Below are positions 1 to 12,813 of a DNA stretch of 64,000 nt, in pieces. Both the position numbers and the translations under genes were made by a program. The notes beneath the pieces were generated by a model, which was not told the DNA's origin, did no database searches, and worked only from the letters and a program-made list of their open reading frames with translations. How positions within the stretch are numbered: the stretch's first letter is position 1; every line of letters begins with the position of its first letter. Source of the DNA: Tigriopus japonicus (lineage: Eukaryota; Arthropoda; Copepoda; Harpacticoida; Harpacticidae); assembly GCA_010645155.1 (NCBI GenBank), contig CM021319.1, positions 7,339,220 through 7,403,219 on the forward strand. The letters run 5' to 3'.

Positions 1-89
1 CAAATTCCGATATTGGAATCACACCACCTTCACCAAGTTCGTCTACGAGAACTACAATAGCTCTATGAGCTTCGTTCGTAGCGGTGTAG
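1..89 (-). CDS. possible partial exon at the left window edge
   Basis: On the minus strand a good acceptor (ccctgcag) is followed by one fully open frame to the window edge, reading YTATNEAHRAIVVLVDELG and about ten more residues. The plus strand is also open here in one frame (KFRYWNHTTFTKFVYENYNS) but has no convincing donor after it. I do not recognise either peptide. The minus reading is preferred only because of the acceptor; it could be chance. Confidence 0.22.
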
Positions 90-92
90 CTG

Positions 93-1039
93 CAGGGGAT
101 CAAAGTGCCCTTGGTTATAGATTGAGGGCTTCAAAGCACTCAGACCATTTCATGTTTCTTTTGGGGGGAAAAGCATCGCCAAAAGGACTAAATTTTCCTG
201 GGAGAGAGCCGCTGTCGCCTTCTCCAATTGATGAAAATTTCCCAGAATGAAGCGAGTCACTCTTTTATGTCAAAGACAATGCCATTCGGCCTCAATTGTT
301 TGGATTCTGAGTAAAGGTGAGCCATCAGTCCATCCAGTTTACAGGTGGGCAAACTCGTTCCAAAATATAACAAACGACCCCCGGAGTGATCTGCGTTCGA
401 TAACCCTGTCATCTCTGTTCTGACTTGGCAGGACACCTCTCCAAATAAAAGGACCATACTGGAAATGAAGATCCCCGGCCAAGGTCCCCAAACTCAAGGC
501 CAACGGCAGTATGATGCATCATCAGTTAGAGAACCGATCCCAAAAGTAAATTGAGCGAGTTGAGTGCCAAACAATACTCTTGGAACAAGCTCGAGCACTA
601 CTACTACGTAGTCATAGAATGTGGAGCAGCCTCTTGCACCATTGGAACAACAACAACCGAACCCATCACAAGAAGTCGTCTTCCAAAAGGCCAAGAAAGA
701 TACGAATCTTCGGGGCCTTTTAGACTAGGGCTACACCAGATAACGACTCTTTCCAGGCCCAAGGGACAGAGAGTATGAAGGCCCTGTGAGAGAGAGAAAG
801 AGCCAACCAATGTTCTTGGCTCTATATGTTTGTAAACAACATGACCCTCGATCGTTTGCGTCAAGGACTCTTAAAGGATCAACAATCTTGTGAGGGAAGC
901 TCAATGACACGAGGGGATTAAAAAACGTGACTTTGCCGAACACGCTATTGTTTGACACCGGTTTAACATTCAAAATTCATTTCCGTTTTGATCGAGGGTA
1001 TTAGTTCTCTGTGGTTTCCTACTTGTTTGATTGAAAAAT
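93..1039. other. no supported gene
   Basis: Short overlapping frames occur on both strands, but none shows paired splice sites, family motifs or a plausible start. I see nothing else definable here. Confidence 0.5.
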
Positions 1040-1345
1040 TAGTGATGGACCGAAAGGGCTCATAACCGAAACCGAAAGTTTCGGCCGAAAGAGGGCTTAA
1101 CCGAAACCGAAACCGAAACCGAAAGCAGCTGACTACAAAATTGTATAAGTGCAAAATCTACCTTAAAAATTAAATTGCCCATGTGTTCAATGTTGGGTAA
1201 TCGAAAATTTTGAAAAATCGGGATACTTAAATTTCAGAGGTTTTTGGACAAAAAAAAATTCGATTTAATTGTCAAACTCCATCCTATATAGTGCATGTCT
1301 GCTTTCGGTTTCGGTAGGCATAACCGAAACCGAAACCGAAAGCGC
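1040..1345 (+). mobile_element. truncated copy of a Mutator-like MITE (right end lost in gap)
   Basis: The sequence begins tAGTGATGGACCGAAAGGG and is rich in AACCGAAACCGAAA repeats. It is collinear with the complete element at 31155-31427: shared blocks include GAAAGTTTCGGCCGAAA, a central AAATTAAATTGC...CATGTG stretch, and TTTCGGTTTCGGTAGGCATAACCGAAACC near the right end. The right terminus falls in the N run that starts at 1346. The repetitive CCGAAA arms may be why the assembly broke here. Confidence 0.75.
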
Positions 1346-1440
1346 NNNNNNNNNNNNNNNNNNNNNNNNNNNNNNNNNNNNNNNNNNNNNNNNNNNNNNN
1401 NNNNNNNNNNNNNNNNNNNNNNNNNNNNNNNNNNNNNNNN
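1346..1440. other. assembly gap (95 N)
   Basis: A run of N that interrupts the right end of a CCGAAA-rich MITE. The sequence after the gap (ttaatcaaaaaa...) shows no continuation of the element. Confidence 0.99.
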
Positions 1441-3353
1441 TTAATCAAAAAAAAAAACTTCTGGCAATCATCTGGCAAACAATCATAAAATATTCTCCCC
1501 AAAAATGCCCAATATCTGAGACCTGCCGTATGTTCCAATTAAGGTGAGGGCTTTAAAGTCTTATTTATTTGAAAAACACCCCCAATTACAAAATGTTTAT
1601 GCCTCGTTCCGTTCAATTGCTCACCAAATGGAAACTTCAATACTAATAAGATCGCGTTAAAGTCGGGCCCATAACTTCCCAAAAAAATCTCAACTGATTG
1701 AGTTTTCTCATTTAAATTCAGGACCTTGATCCATTCTCTCATATGGAGAGAGCATGATGGGTCCAAAGGCAAACTTGCGTGGAATTCTAATGAACCTGAT
1801 GTCTTTGCAAAACTGTTCGAGCGGAATAGCTTCATCCAATCATGAAGTAATATCAAACGTGTGTGCTTCCATTTCCATCCTTCAACCGTCCCAAATGGCT
1901 GCAGGCTGCTTGCCTCCTTGTCGATATGCCTGTGGAGATCATCATTCATGTTTGCAGTCTCAAGCACGATTTAGAGCATGGACAGATTTTGATAGGAACA
2001 AGGCCAAAGGCTGATGATGGGACCCACGAGAGCCAAATGGGCCAACACCCGATTACAACATCGCACAAACTCGGATATGTAAACAGATTACAACACTCCG
2101 AAACAATCACAAATGTCCTAGGTGCTCGTTGTTCCAATGATATGATTTCGTTCCTCATCGTTGGAACTGGCAATGCTTATGCACACCACCTGACTTGAAG
2201 AAGCTTTTGGGCCGTGAGAATAACAAGGCTCAAGCAAGGTCACAGATGCAAGTCTGTGTATGCACCGTAACGGTCACATGCTGCACAAGATTGTGTACAA
2301 TTTGATTAATGTGGGATTGTAAGTTTGGGAGAACTCCGTCCAAGACTGGCTTTTACTTAGATTTTGGACAAAGATGGGAGGATTGGAAAACCCTTTCCTT
2401 TTAAAGAACTTCCAAGATGCATGGGCAAAGTTTTCCTCGGGTTCGACTAGGTAAGAGTCAAACATTGGCCAAGACGTGCTCATGGCAATATTTTGTCGTG
2501 GTAAATCCAACCGATGTCAAGAGAATCAAGTCGAAAAAGAACCTCTGGTGATGCTTTTTCTCAACTTCATAGACTGGTTGATGTTAGAATTCTAGTCAAG
2601 ATGTGTGTTCGGGGGAAAATACAGTTTAGATTTGAAACCACGAAACGAGTTTTAAGGAAAATGTCGTTTTCGAAGAGCCGTGCGGTTGTTATGGAATTCA
2701 AAAATGACACATTCAAAACGGTATTCATAACATGACGAGCAATGAATCAAGCCACTTTGTCTGTTTATTGATCACTGGTAGCAGCCAAGGGTTTTTGACG
2801 CAAATTGTGAGCCATTCTCGTTTCCAATCAAAACATGAGCCTCATGCAAGGACTAATGTTGTCCTTGGATAAGGAAAAGGCTGCCAGTTTCTTAAGTACC
2901 TTTAAGCTTAACGATGTCTCCGACAAATACAAAACAACAATTGGATTAGTCTTGGCATGCTGCTGAATCGAGAAAACAATCGGAATGAGAGCCTCGTCCA
3001 AGTTATTTCGATGTCCTCAAGTCCACTAAAATTGAACAGATCCTTCAAACGTTCCTCTTCGCTAATGGGAGCGATTTGTTTGGACGGACATACTGACACC
3101 CATGAGCCGACATTTGTGGGCTCCTTCCAATCAGTTTATGATACAACTGCTGCACAGTACTATTGATCGTTCCCTCTCACACATTCACTCATTCGCAGAT
3201 ACAAAAAAGCTCAAACTTGAAGCTGGAGTCGAGGTGTTGGAGGGAGTCAAAACTGTTTAGTCATTCGTTCCACTTGCTCAAGTTAAACGATCGGAAAGCG
3301 GAAGACAAATAAATGCCTATTGGAAGCGACAAGACAGACGTCCTCCATTCAAG
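1441..3353. other. no supported gene; upstream region of the muscarinic receptor
   Basis: The longest frame (1539-1967, minus, 142 codons) has no recognisable motif and no splice support. A pyrimidine-plus-cag site near 3199 could be the acceptor of a 5' untranslated exon for the receptor that starts at 3354; this is inference only. Confidence 0.45.
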
Positions 3354-6300
3354 ATGGCAAGTTCGAATTCCTCCGAGGTGTATTCCAATTCCAATCGAGT
3401 GGTTCTCATTGGAGCCACAGCCACCCTCCTAAGTGTGGCCACCATTATGGGTAACTTGTTGGTCCTGGTCAGTTTCAAGATGGACAAGCGATTGCAGACC
3501 ATCTCGAACTACTTCCTGTGCTCGTTGGCAGTGGCCGATATCATCATTGGATTGATATCCATGCCTTTGTTCGCGGTGAGTGTGATTGAGGATGAATGGC
3601 CTTTCGGAAGTGTTCCCTGTGACATCTGGTTGTCGGTGGATTACCTCGCTTCCAATGCCTCGGTTCTCAATTTGCTGGTGATTAGTTTTGATCGGTACTT
3701 CTCTGTGACACGACCTTTAACCTATCGAGCCAGTCGAACCACGAGACGAGCGGCTCTCATGATTTTTTGGGCTTGGGGCCTTTCGGCCATTCTGTGGCCT
3801 CCGTCGATCTTTGCTTGGCCTTACATCGAGGGAGAACGGACGGTGCCTCAGAACGACTGCTATGTGCAATTTATCTACTCCAACAAGTTCATGTCCATTC
3901 TGACCATGATGGTGGCATTCTTCATCCCCGTTTGTGTTATGATTGGATTGTACCTTCGCATTTGGTGGATCACGGTCAAACGACAAAAGAACTTGTTCCT
4001 TCTGCAAGGCGGGAGAATTCGTCAATCCCTTCGATTGTAAGTACTTTCAGAGTCAAATCCTCAAAACACAAGTAATGAAAAGGAGGAAAAAACATGGTTC
4101 CCAAAAGTTCCAAAAATAGTGCAATTTCTACTTTCCTTAGAATGAGATGTCTTTGCTTTGTCAATATTGACATGTCTGATGCGAGTAGTAACCTAAGCCT
4201 GGTACCTGACTTTGAATTTTAATGACATTTCCACCGACAGGAGGAAGAGAGGTGTAAGAACGACTTGATTCCGCACAATTACCATAAATCAAGCGCCAAA
4301 GAGAACGACAAGCGAGATGAAGTTGGTTGTTCCACGAGAACAGCGGATCATCAGACTTGGTTCTTTCTCGGTACTCCGTCAGTGTCAAGACAGGATAGAG
4401 CCGAGGAGATTAAGGCTACTGGGATTAATTAGTGTCACCTTTGCCTCATTTTTCATGCAGCAATCACACCTAGATAGGACATCCGAGCTGAATTGAATTA
4501 GCCACCCGAGAGCTTAGCTAACTTGCTAGCTTTCAATCCAGATGAAATGGAATCTTGAATGCCATACTCAGCTTAAGTTGGAGTCATTTTCCAAAGCCAG
4601 CCAGCCCCCCAAATGCCCTGGAGTGACGACGACCGTTTTGACATCCAAGTCTTTCCAACTTCTTCCCATGGCAGAAAAAAAAGCCAGGCGACACCTTACA
4701 AATGGAGGGACATCTCGAGGAAAAGCTTTCAGCTCAGACACAACCGTGCATTGGGGAAGAACGTGTCCCCAATGTGGTTTCACCTGTTGGGATCTGACGA
4801 GATGACATAGAAAAAAAAACCACACGCGTTTTACTTGAATGATTGGATAAAGGCCCAGGTCCATTGGCGTCGAACTAGGAGTGAGCGTGTTTGCATAGAT
4901 TATGTACATAAGCATAATCCATGACATCCACCTTGTACACTACGTGGGTGCAAGAGTGGCATGAGGCTAAAGTGAAGTGGTTCCACTCCGTTACATGCAT
5001 CATTCATTCCCAATTAGCGCCAATGTAGTAGCACTAGACTCCTGTCGCAGGGTATGGACACATCCGAAAGCGGCATTTGGTCGGTAGCATCTCGTTTATT
5101 AGAAAGACAAGTGACTCGAGATCGCTCTTCAAGAGCACGATCGTCTTTGGTACGCTTTCAAAATCCAACCACTCGATCTTGTCTTGATCTTCGTTCATCG
5201 TGGTCTCCAATGGGTCTACAAGCACTACCAACTCTGTATGGTTGGCGAATTGTCACAAGACGGTAATGTAACCACGTGCTCCGATGCGTATCCACGCTCA
5301 CATACGAAAACAGTGTAATTGCCCTTGTGGGTTAATGGAGTCCCAAGGGGGATTTAGCCTTTCTTGAGGATATTGTGGGAGTTTGAGACTTGGAACATGC
5401 GCAATAAGTGATCAAGCTCATACTTTGGAGCTTTCCTCCGTTGTTTTTGATATGATTATGTGTGACACAGTGAGTCCTGATGTCCCACTTTTTCATGTTT
5501 GGAAGTACTTGTATGTTCCTCGAAGATACAAAAAGAGGTTGTTGTTCCAAAAGTATCGCTTTACGTGGAAAAGTGCCTCTGATTAGAGTACAAGCAATTT
5601 GACACTCTCAAACAAGGGAGTGGACTCGGTTATCCAGCCTCGAATTTCGTTAAATGTCAAATAGTTTTTACTGTAGTACGGACAGCGAGTCCCCTATTTC
5701 ATTCACTCTTTGTGACATTTCCAGGTCAATTTTTGGGTTGGATCTATTTTGATCCGTCATACCTTGTTTGTAATTTATGGATATTTTTAACCTATTTTTA
5801 TCTTCTGGACTTTCTTTTCAACACCCTGTCCAGCTCTGGCCTCTAAATACAAGATGTTTCGACGATGCAAATTATTTTTTTAGCAATCAAAATGACCCGC
5901 ATTTAAGGATGCCATTTGATTAACTTCGTTCACGAGATCTAACGTTTTGAAATATATAATTCTTTGAAAGCGAGAGACTAATTCGGACGACTGTAAGGAC
6001 ACTTGTTCGTTTGGAAAATTATTGCTTTAGATTACTTTCACCATCTTAGAGTTCTATCAAACACTTTGAAAATCAGCATAACGGCTTAAAATTATCAATT
6101 GGATTATTGGTTTAATTAGATACTTCTCAGTCTGACCAAGAATCAAAATACGGCTTTTGCCTTTAGCAGATGCATCCAGATTTTCCGTGATCCTTGCCTT
6201 CGCGATTCTTGACCCCAATTTCATGAAAAAATGAGATTTGGAGCAATTTGTCGAACTCTAAAATGAGCTCTTGATATCATACGTACATGGAAGCAAAAAA

Positions 6301-9300
6301 AACTCTCTCAATGTCTTAACACGAAAAGTGGTGTTGGAAATCAAACCGGGATTGTTTAAAAAGAGCGAAGGATGTAATCCGATTGATTTATACTTTCTAG
6401 TCAATGCCTCAAAATCGAAAAGAAATGATTCAACAGAATATGTTAAATTGACAAACAAAATGCAGGGACAAATTTGATCCCGTAAATTTTGGAACACAAA
6501 ACCATTCAACAAATAACAGTATGAAAATTATTTATTTATTAAGTTAGTAGTTTGTTAAGAAATTCTTAAGAAAATTTGTAATTGATAAAATAAAAATGCT
6601 GATTTTGCCCTTGTCCAAACACGTCTTACATCAAAAATGAAATTTAAGAGGGAATGAGGTTGAGAGCTCGTGTTCAAATGTAAACGCTCGAGCGTTGCAG
6701 ATGTTATTGAAAACCATGCAGTTAAACTGTAGCGTCAATTCGATTTCGTCAAGCTGAAAAACCAACCAAGACTTTGGTTTGTTTTTCATTGGAGCATTGG
6801 GTCCCGGATGGCTTTAACGTGGTGCGTGTTCAACCTCAAATCAAGTATTTCGTACCATGGCCAAAGAAATTCCCACAAAATTGGAAAAAGACACAACACA
6901 CAACGAAGTTTTGGGTCTTCTCCGATCATGGACTTCCTCCTTAAAAATGCACGCTGTTTTTATCTGGCCCGTTCATTGCTTTTTAAGCATCCCCTCTGAT
7001 TCATATTTCATGAAACTTGTTTCTTTACAAGTATATTATTTTTGCACCCATATTTCATCAAACTAATGCAATTTCGTGGTGAGTGACGTTTCGGTGCTAA
7101 TAATATGATTCTCAAGTGTACGGTTCAGTAACGAGATTGTTTAGTTCTAATGCATGGGGAAGTTCTAGAGCTCAATATGTTGTGGTGTGTTGTATATATG
7201 TGAGTATGGTATATCCAGGATATTCATATTCTCATCCTTTTTCCCCCTGGGGAGTGGAACGCAACAGATAGTCCGTCAGCTTATGGGTCGTCAGTTTCTC
7301 GTCGCGTTCCCATCAATAGTCTGTCTGCCATTCTCCAGTTCCAAAACGAGGCCTTCGGAAATGACAAGTATGTAGGCGAAGGCACCACAACAGCATGATA
7401 TTCATGTCAGAAAGCCTCGGGAAAAAACGCATTCTTGACGGAGGCTGAGAAGAGAGGCGTTTCGGATATTATTTATTACTTCTTTGAGAGCGAGAGTCAA
7501 CTGCCACGTGCTTTGGTTGATTGATTTGTCAAGACAAAAATGGGTCCTTCATTATCATCATCATCATCATCATTATTATTATTGTTATTGCTGTTATGTT
7601 TGTTGTCATCCGAATGCTGCGTTAGTTATTGGGATCAGATGGAACCAAGTTGAAAGCAATTGCCTAATAAGTTAGTGCGAAGCTTATGGGATTTCTCCGA
7701 ACTGTCTTTATTTGGGCCGTTTTTTCCTTGCAGCTCTCGACAAAAGCCAGCTGTCTTGGGTTCTCGGCTGCGGCATTCGCGTTTTTGCACCAGTTCCACG
7801 TGCTGTTTTGGTCATAGATCATCCTTGGAAGGAAATTTGTTCCCAAACCACCGAGGCCAAGTACAGGAACCGATCTTCAATATTGCGACTTTGGAGAACC
7901 ACAGTAAAGAGGTACGTACGTACGTCCATACTACATACGTATATACGCACAGGCAGTGTACTACGTAAATTCGAGGAAAAAGGATGTAAGGACCACCCGG
8001 AAAATAGTCTGCATTTGTGTTGAAAGTCTGGGGGAACCAATTGGAACGATTTATTAGCGCAGAAATGGTCTTGCTTCAAAGTCGAAGAGCTGGCTGGGGG
8101 GATTGCTCACGACCCAGTCCCATTAGCTAATCATAATTGGCCACTCCCTCACTAATTCTCAATAAAAGCGGTCTTCAGATATCGTAATCGAGTTGAAAAG
8201 GGACTCAACACTCGGTCTCTTCCGCGATTCTTCGTGGAACAAATTTCTGGGCAATGGCTCGACCCCTCAACACCTTCATTTCTAAATTAGGACAGATTGC
8301 TGGCTTGGCCTTTAGCCTCATCAAAACATGCTGGCATGGACGAAAACTCTCAAGAGTGGAGGAAGCTTTGTAAGATACAGCGGAAGTTTGGTGAGCCTTT
8401 CAGAAAGAAGAGGAAAGGCTGTCCGAGGGTCTTTGTTCCAAACCTCCAGAGTTTGAGTCCTGAGGTTGTCGACTTAGAGTGTAGAGCTAGTTTTCGATGA
8501 TTTGAAGTTAACTCTTTACACGTTATTGATTGCAGGAAAGTTCCGACATGTTGTCCGCATTTTGCTCTGATCCCAAGGCAGAAAATGGGCGGACCAGGGT
8601 AACAATCCAGGAGAACAAACTTTTACCGTCGTTTCAGCGGCTTAGATCTGCTCAAATCGGCCAAATCCTGCCGACCGATGGTCTAATTTCGAATGAAAGA
8701 GAAAAGAAGGACGGAAGGTCCACGAAAAAAACACCGACCACCAACCCATTAAAAAGCTCTCCTTCCAATAAGGTCGAACAACCTTCGGGCCATCATGTCG
8801 ATTCCTATATGAATGAGGAGGAGGACGACGACGACCCGTCAACCTTTACCATCCTGATACGATTCCCCGCGTTAGGATATTCTCAATCAAAGCAGGCTAC
8901 CATTCAAATGATTGGATCCCCCGTTGAGACCAAGACTGAGACCGATTCCAAATCCATTTGGACCAAACTTGGAACGAGCTCAGAGCGATTGAACGCTTCC
9001 CGACTGGATTTATCGATGGGCAACTCGTGTGATTCCAATTCACGACCACCATCCCGACCCTCTTCCGAGCAACATCATCACCCTCGTCCACCATCGGGTC
9101 CTGGTGCAGTTGGTGGTGGTGGTGTGGTCCATTCGAGCAACAAACGACAAGATAAGAAGGCCGCCAAGACATTGAGTGCCATTCTGTTGGCCTTTATTGT
9201 GACCTGGACGCCTTACAGTGTGTTTGTGATAGCCAATGCTCTCTTGGGGAAAGAGATGGCGGATCATTTCATTCCGAAAATCCTCTGGCAGTTGGCATAC

Positions 9301-9420
9301 TCACTGTGCTACATCAACTCCACGGTCAATCCTATTTTGTATGCTCTGTGCAACCCAAATTTTCGCCAGACCTACAGTCGGATTCTCACCGGACGATGGT
9401 GCACCCATAGTAGAAGCTAG
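3354..9420 (+). CDS. mAChR-A: muscarinic acetylcholine receptor, arthropod A type (two visible coding exons)
   Basis: G-protein-coupled receptor for acetylcholine in the plasma membrane; A-type arthropod receptors are known to couple through Gq. Exon 3354-4036 encodes a short N-terminus with an NSS glycosylation site and TM1-TM5. It includes the TM3 ligand aspartate D96 in [15 protein letters not shown]113-R114-Y115 followed by [11 protein letters not shown], the C89/C169 disulfide pair, and [11 protein letters not shown] in loop 2. Exon 8536-9420 encodes the third intracellular loop (with TFTILIRFP, conserved in A-type receptors), TM6 ([19 protein letters not shown]) and TM7 ([18 protein letters not shown]), ending CTHSRS. 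The ATG has a good context (caagATGG). Exon 1 ends in phase 2 at gtaagt. The canonical tgcag acceptor at 8535 would need phase 0, whereas an aaag acceptor at 8540 restores phase. Either that site or an unseen loop exon is used. Length is about 522 aa. Confidence 0.9.
4037..8535 (+). other. large intron of the muscarinic receptor
   Basis: About 4.5 kb between the TM5 and TM6 exons. It contains a CAT/ATT microsatellite near 7551-7595 and an ACGT-rich simple stretch near 7912-7946. I could not identify a loop exon, a transposon with defined ends or an RNA gene, although an additional short exon is possible given the phase question. Confidence 0.6.
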
Positions 9421-9673
9421 GTCGTCGTCCTCCTCCTCAGTGGGTAAACTACCTATCCTTGGTATATACTACCAGTGGGTCCGATGGGAACGATTTGGGC
9501 TCAGCTCATATGGTATACAGAGTGCGTAAAAAACAGAATGCCAACCCAACACCCGAGCTGATGTCCCTTCCTTCTGTTATGGAATACAATGAACATTCTC
9601 GCACCTCCGTCCATTTGTACGTGATCCCAGTTCACACCTTGAAATTGGCGAGAGCTGTTCCAACCTAACGACG

Positions 9674-9679
9674 AATAAA
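9674..9679 (+). promoter_or_regulatory. polyadenylation signal of the muscarinic receptor
   Basis: A canonical AATAAA lies about 250 bp after the receptor stop at 9418-9420, on the same strand, followed by T/GT-rich sequence (ccctttttttgtttgcttg). This is a reasonable 3' end. Confidence 0.6.
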
Positions 9680-10210
9680 AAGTACTCTCAACTTCGATAG
9701 CTCCCTTTTTTGTTTGCTTGCAAGCGTATGCAGGAGTTTGTTCCACCTTGAGAAACCGACGGACAAACTTTGGATTTGACGGGATTTCACACATTGTGAT
9801 GGCTTTTCATGCCTGTTCATTTAAGCAAACTTTCCAAGGTCTTAGAGGATATTTAGATATTAAAGGTGCAGATTAGATTGTTGTCCACTCGACATTTTCT
9901 TCGCTTGCTTTGCTGAATAGGAGCTCCACAACAGATGTCAAGTACGAAGGAGACTTTTTTAGCATTTAAGCTTGAATATTGAGTGAGACTAATCACATTG
10001 ATTTCCGTTGTCTTGAGCAAGAAATGTAAGAATCTTAACATCCAGGTTATGTTATATTTTGATCAAGTCAATTTTGATACAACAGAGTAAAGCTTTCTAA
10101 GCGTTCTCCTGCAGTACATTTGGTGGGGGAAAATGATAAAGCAAGGCGATAAAACTAATTTGTGATCAAAAATGGGAAGTTAAAAGTGCAAGTGTTTGAG
10201 CGATATTTTA

Positions 10211-10465
10211 GGTGCAATTCTGGCTTGAAATTGAAGCAAAGCGGACTTTTCTTTCCTTTCTGTTTTTCTCGGTCTTGAATTAAAGAAGGAAAGTGTCCTT
10301 TTGGTGAATTCTTGTTTTTGATGAAATTTCCTGGATTTGTTGGCCAGGAAGTCCTCAACAAGCAAACGAAATCAAAAGTGAACTTTCCTTATTTGGTTCA
10401 AGATCGAAAAAAACAAATTAAAAAGAAGAGGCTCTTTTGCTTCAATTCCAAGCCGAAATTACACC
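10211..10465. repeat. long imperfect inverted repeat (hairpin)
   Basis: The left arm (about 10211-10334, starting GGTGCAATTCTGGCTTGAAA) and the right arm (about 10344-10465, ending TTCCAAGCCGAAATTACACC) are reverse complements with scattered mismatches along about 120 bp. They meet at a perfect TTCCTGG / CCAGGAA pair around a nine-base loop (10335-10343). It could be a foldback element or the source of a hairpin RNA. No target-site duplication was recognised. Confidence 0.75.
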
Positions 10466-11957
10466 TTTTGTTATAAAAAAAAACCCAACGTTTCTGGGAC
10501 ATTGTATGTGTAGTTATGATTTTACTTAAGAATAAGGGGGAAACTTTTGGCAGGAACGTTCTTATTATTAGATAAAGATTCAGGGTTTCACAACTACAAT
10601 AGTCCATTAACCAGAAACTCTTTTCATTAAATGATATTTCTCCATTATTCATATTCCCTACACTAATTATATTTTCGACCGAGTTAACCATTCCACTATC
10701 ATAAGGATGTTGAGCTTTCAATACAGTATGGAGGGGGTTTATACCTTGGGGATTTTTCTTTCTTGTCCTTGCCAAGCAGACTTTTTCTAGTACGCTCTCC
10801 TTCCAACTGGAGCACAGGTGCGTGCCCACTCGGTCGATCCCTCAAAATGTTTGTGTCCCCTTGAACCGATATCATATGTCACATCACAAAAGTTTTGCCA
10901 AGGATGAACCATATTGGCCTTTCCTTGTACTACTCGTCTGTTACTCGATCTTGTGCACTGTAAGTGCATCACCAACCGTTCTAAGAAATGAATAAATGAG
11001 TCTAGCGCTGTTGCCTTGAGATCGATCGGAAAAAGCTTGCTTGAATCCCGGAGGGATTCCATGTGTGCGAGAAACATCCAGATGCTTTCTTTAGAGAACT
11101 AGCGAATGAATGCCCTTTAAAAGTTTCTGCCAGAGCAATTAACTAAAATAAACTTTTGTCACCCATGTAACCAACGAAACGAGAGAATGCACGGAGTATT
11201 TGGACGGCGAAATTTTGAGGCCATTACAAAAGCTTTCCAGATTTGGCCAAGTTTTGAGGAAAACGAGTTCCAGTTTGCAACTTAGAATCCATATTTACAA
11301 CCAACATTAGAACGAACGGGATTTTCCCCATCCAACTAGGTGTTTTTTTTTTAATTACAGATCTTCCGTTGATTTTCTCCAAAATATTTATCATGTCAAA
11401 AATAAGAAGTTCAAATGATGAATGTCTCTTGAAATAAAACAGACTTTTCCTTATTTAGCGATACTATACGTATTCTTTAGTCCTTTGGGTGCTTGGGGAT
11501 CAAAAAGAATGGGGAAAAAATGTAGTCCTCGATTTATGTACTTTATTCATCGTAACAATTGAATGAAATATGAAATTATGTCAAAGCAATGTTCTTTTCG
11601 CTTTGAGCACAGAACAAATAGGCAAAAAGACCACATTCATCAGATGCATGATCTAAACATAACCTTGAATTCTGTAGGCGAAGAAATCAAAACAAAGACT
11701 TTAATCTCTAAGAACAAAGAACCTTTACGAGGTGCAGTCCATGAAGGTCGCTGAGATAGGATTTTCCTCGGAGGAAATTAGATAAAGATTTTTCCCTTTT
11801 ACAAATATGTTCAGATTGTTTTATCTCAATATAGCGCCAACAAAGGCAGAATACTTTTTATGGAGAACAAAAACTTGACTACTTTCAAATCAAAACCATT
11901 TTGGGCTCTTAGAACGTTAAAACCACGAATGCTCATGAAGACTCCAATCCTAATGAG

Positions 11958-12813
11958 TAGGAACAGGAACTTTAGACGAATAAACTTATTCGTCTTTTTG
12001 ACCTTTATTCGTCGCGAAATTTTTTCGTCTAATTTTGATTTTGTTCGTCTCTTTTTGTCTAATCGGGCAATTTTACTAGTCTTTTCTCGCCTAATTGGCC
12101 AAAAATTTAGTTTTTCTTGGATTTCAAGCTCTTTAAGCTTTTTTTCAATTTTCCAAGTAAATAAAAACTTCGAAGGAAGTTCAACCTCACCAATTACGGT
12201 ACAGGCCAATGTAATAATTTGATGGTCAGTTGCGGTTTTGCGCAAACAAAATACAATCCACACTTATAAATTAACTTGTCCTCGTAGAGTTTCTCGACAG
12301 ACACAGAAAGAAAAGATTACTATTGGGTTGAAGAAGCTTTCTGGCCATCAGAACAATTATTGGATCTGCAAATCTGATTATAAGTATTACTGTACTAAAA
12401 ACGTTTCTTTAAAAAGGCATTTTCACTCTTGGTTTTTATTTGACATATGTACTACGGGCTAATTCTTGTTCATTAGTTACTTCCTTTTTTTAGTTTTCTA
12501 GATTTCGCCGTTTTTGCACAAGCAGACAGATTGGTCCCCATCAATAGGGACATACATTTCATCTATTTTGTGGGAGCAGTTTTAAACGTCTTTTTTCGTC
12601 TGTACGGGCATTTAATTTTTCTTCTTTCTTATAGGTCAGATTCATTCGCCTTTTTGGGAAATTGATTCGATTTTTTATGTCTTAAGGGAACTTCTATTCG
12701 TCTTTTTCGTTTAATCGGTCAATTTTATTCGTCTTTTTTCGTCTAGTCAGGCAATTCTATTCGTCTTTTTTCGTTTAATTTGACAGTTTTATTCGTCTAA
12801 ACTTCCTGTCCCT
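11958..12813. mobile_element. hAT-like MITE, 856 bp
   Basis: The terminal inverted repeats match at about 25 of 27 bases (TAGGAACAGGAACTTTAGAC... and its complement ...GTCTAAACTTCCTGTCCCTA). The flanks are CTAATGAG (11950-11957) and CTAATGAT (12814-12821), an 8-bp target duplication with one mismatch, as hAT elements make. Subterminal zones carry degenerate tandem units of the form TTTTATTCGTCTTTTTTCG. No transposase is encoded. The left copy of the flank may have mutated, which suggests the insertion is not very recent. Confidence 0.85.

Noticed and set aside
1539..1967. 142-codon minus frame beyond the first gap
   Set aside because: No motif, no family resemblance and no splice signals. 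It is long for chance but not supported as a gene.
7551..7595. CAT/ATT repeat considered as a CRISPR-like or structured array
   Set aside because: It is a plain trinucleotide microsatellite with no spacers.
10398..10829. 143-codon minus frame
   Set aside because: It runs out of the right arm of the hairpin and has no recognisable domain or splice partner.
11826..12263. 145-codon minus frame rich in Lys/Arg
   Set aside because: It is produced by the TTCGTC tandem units of the hAT-like MITE and crosses the element boundary.
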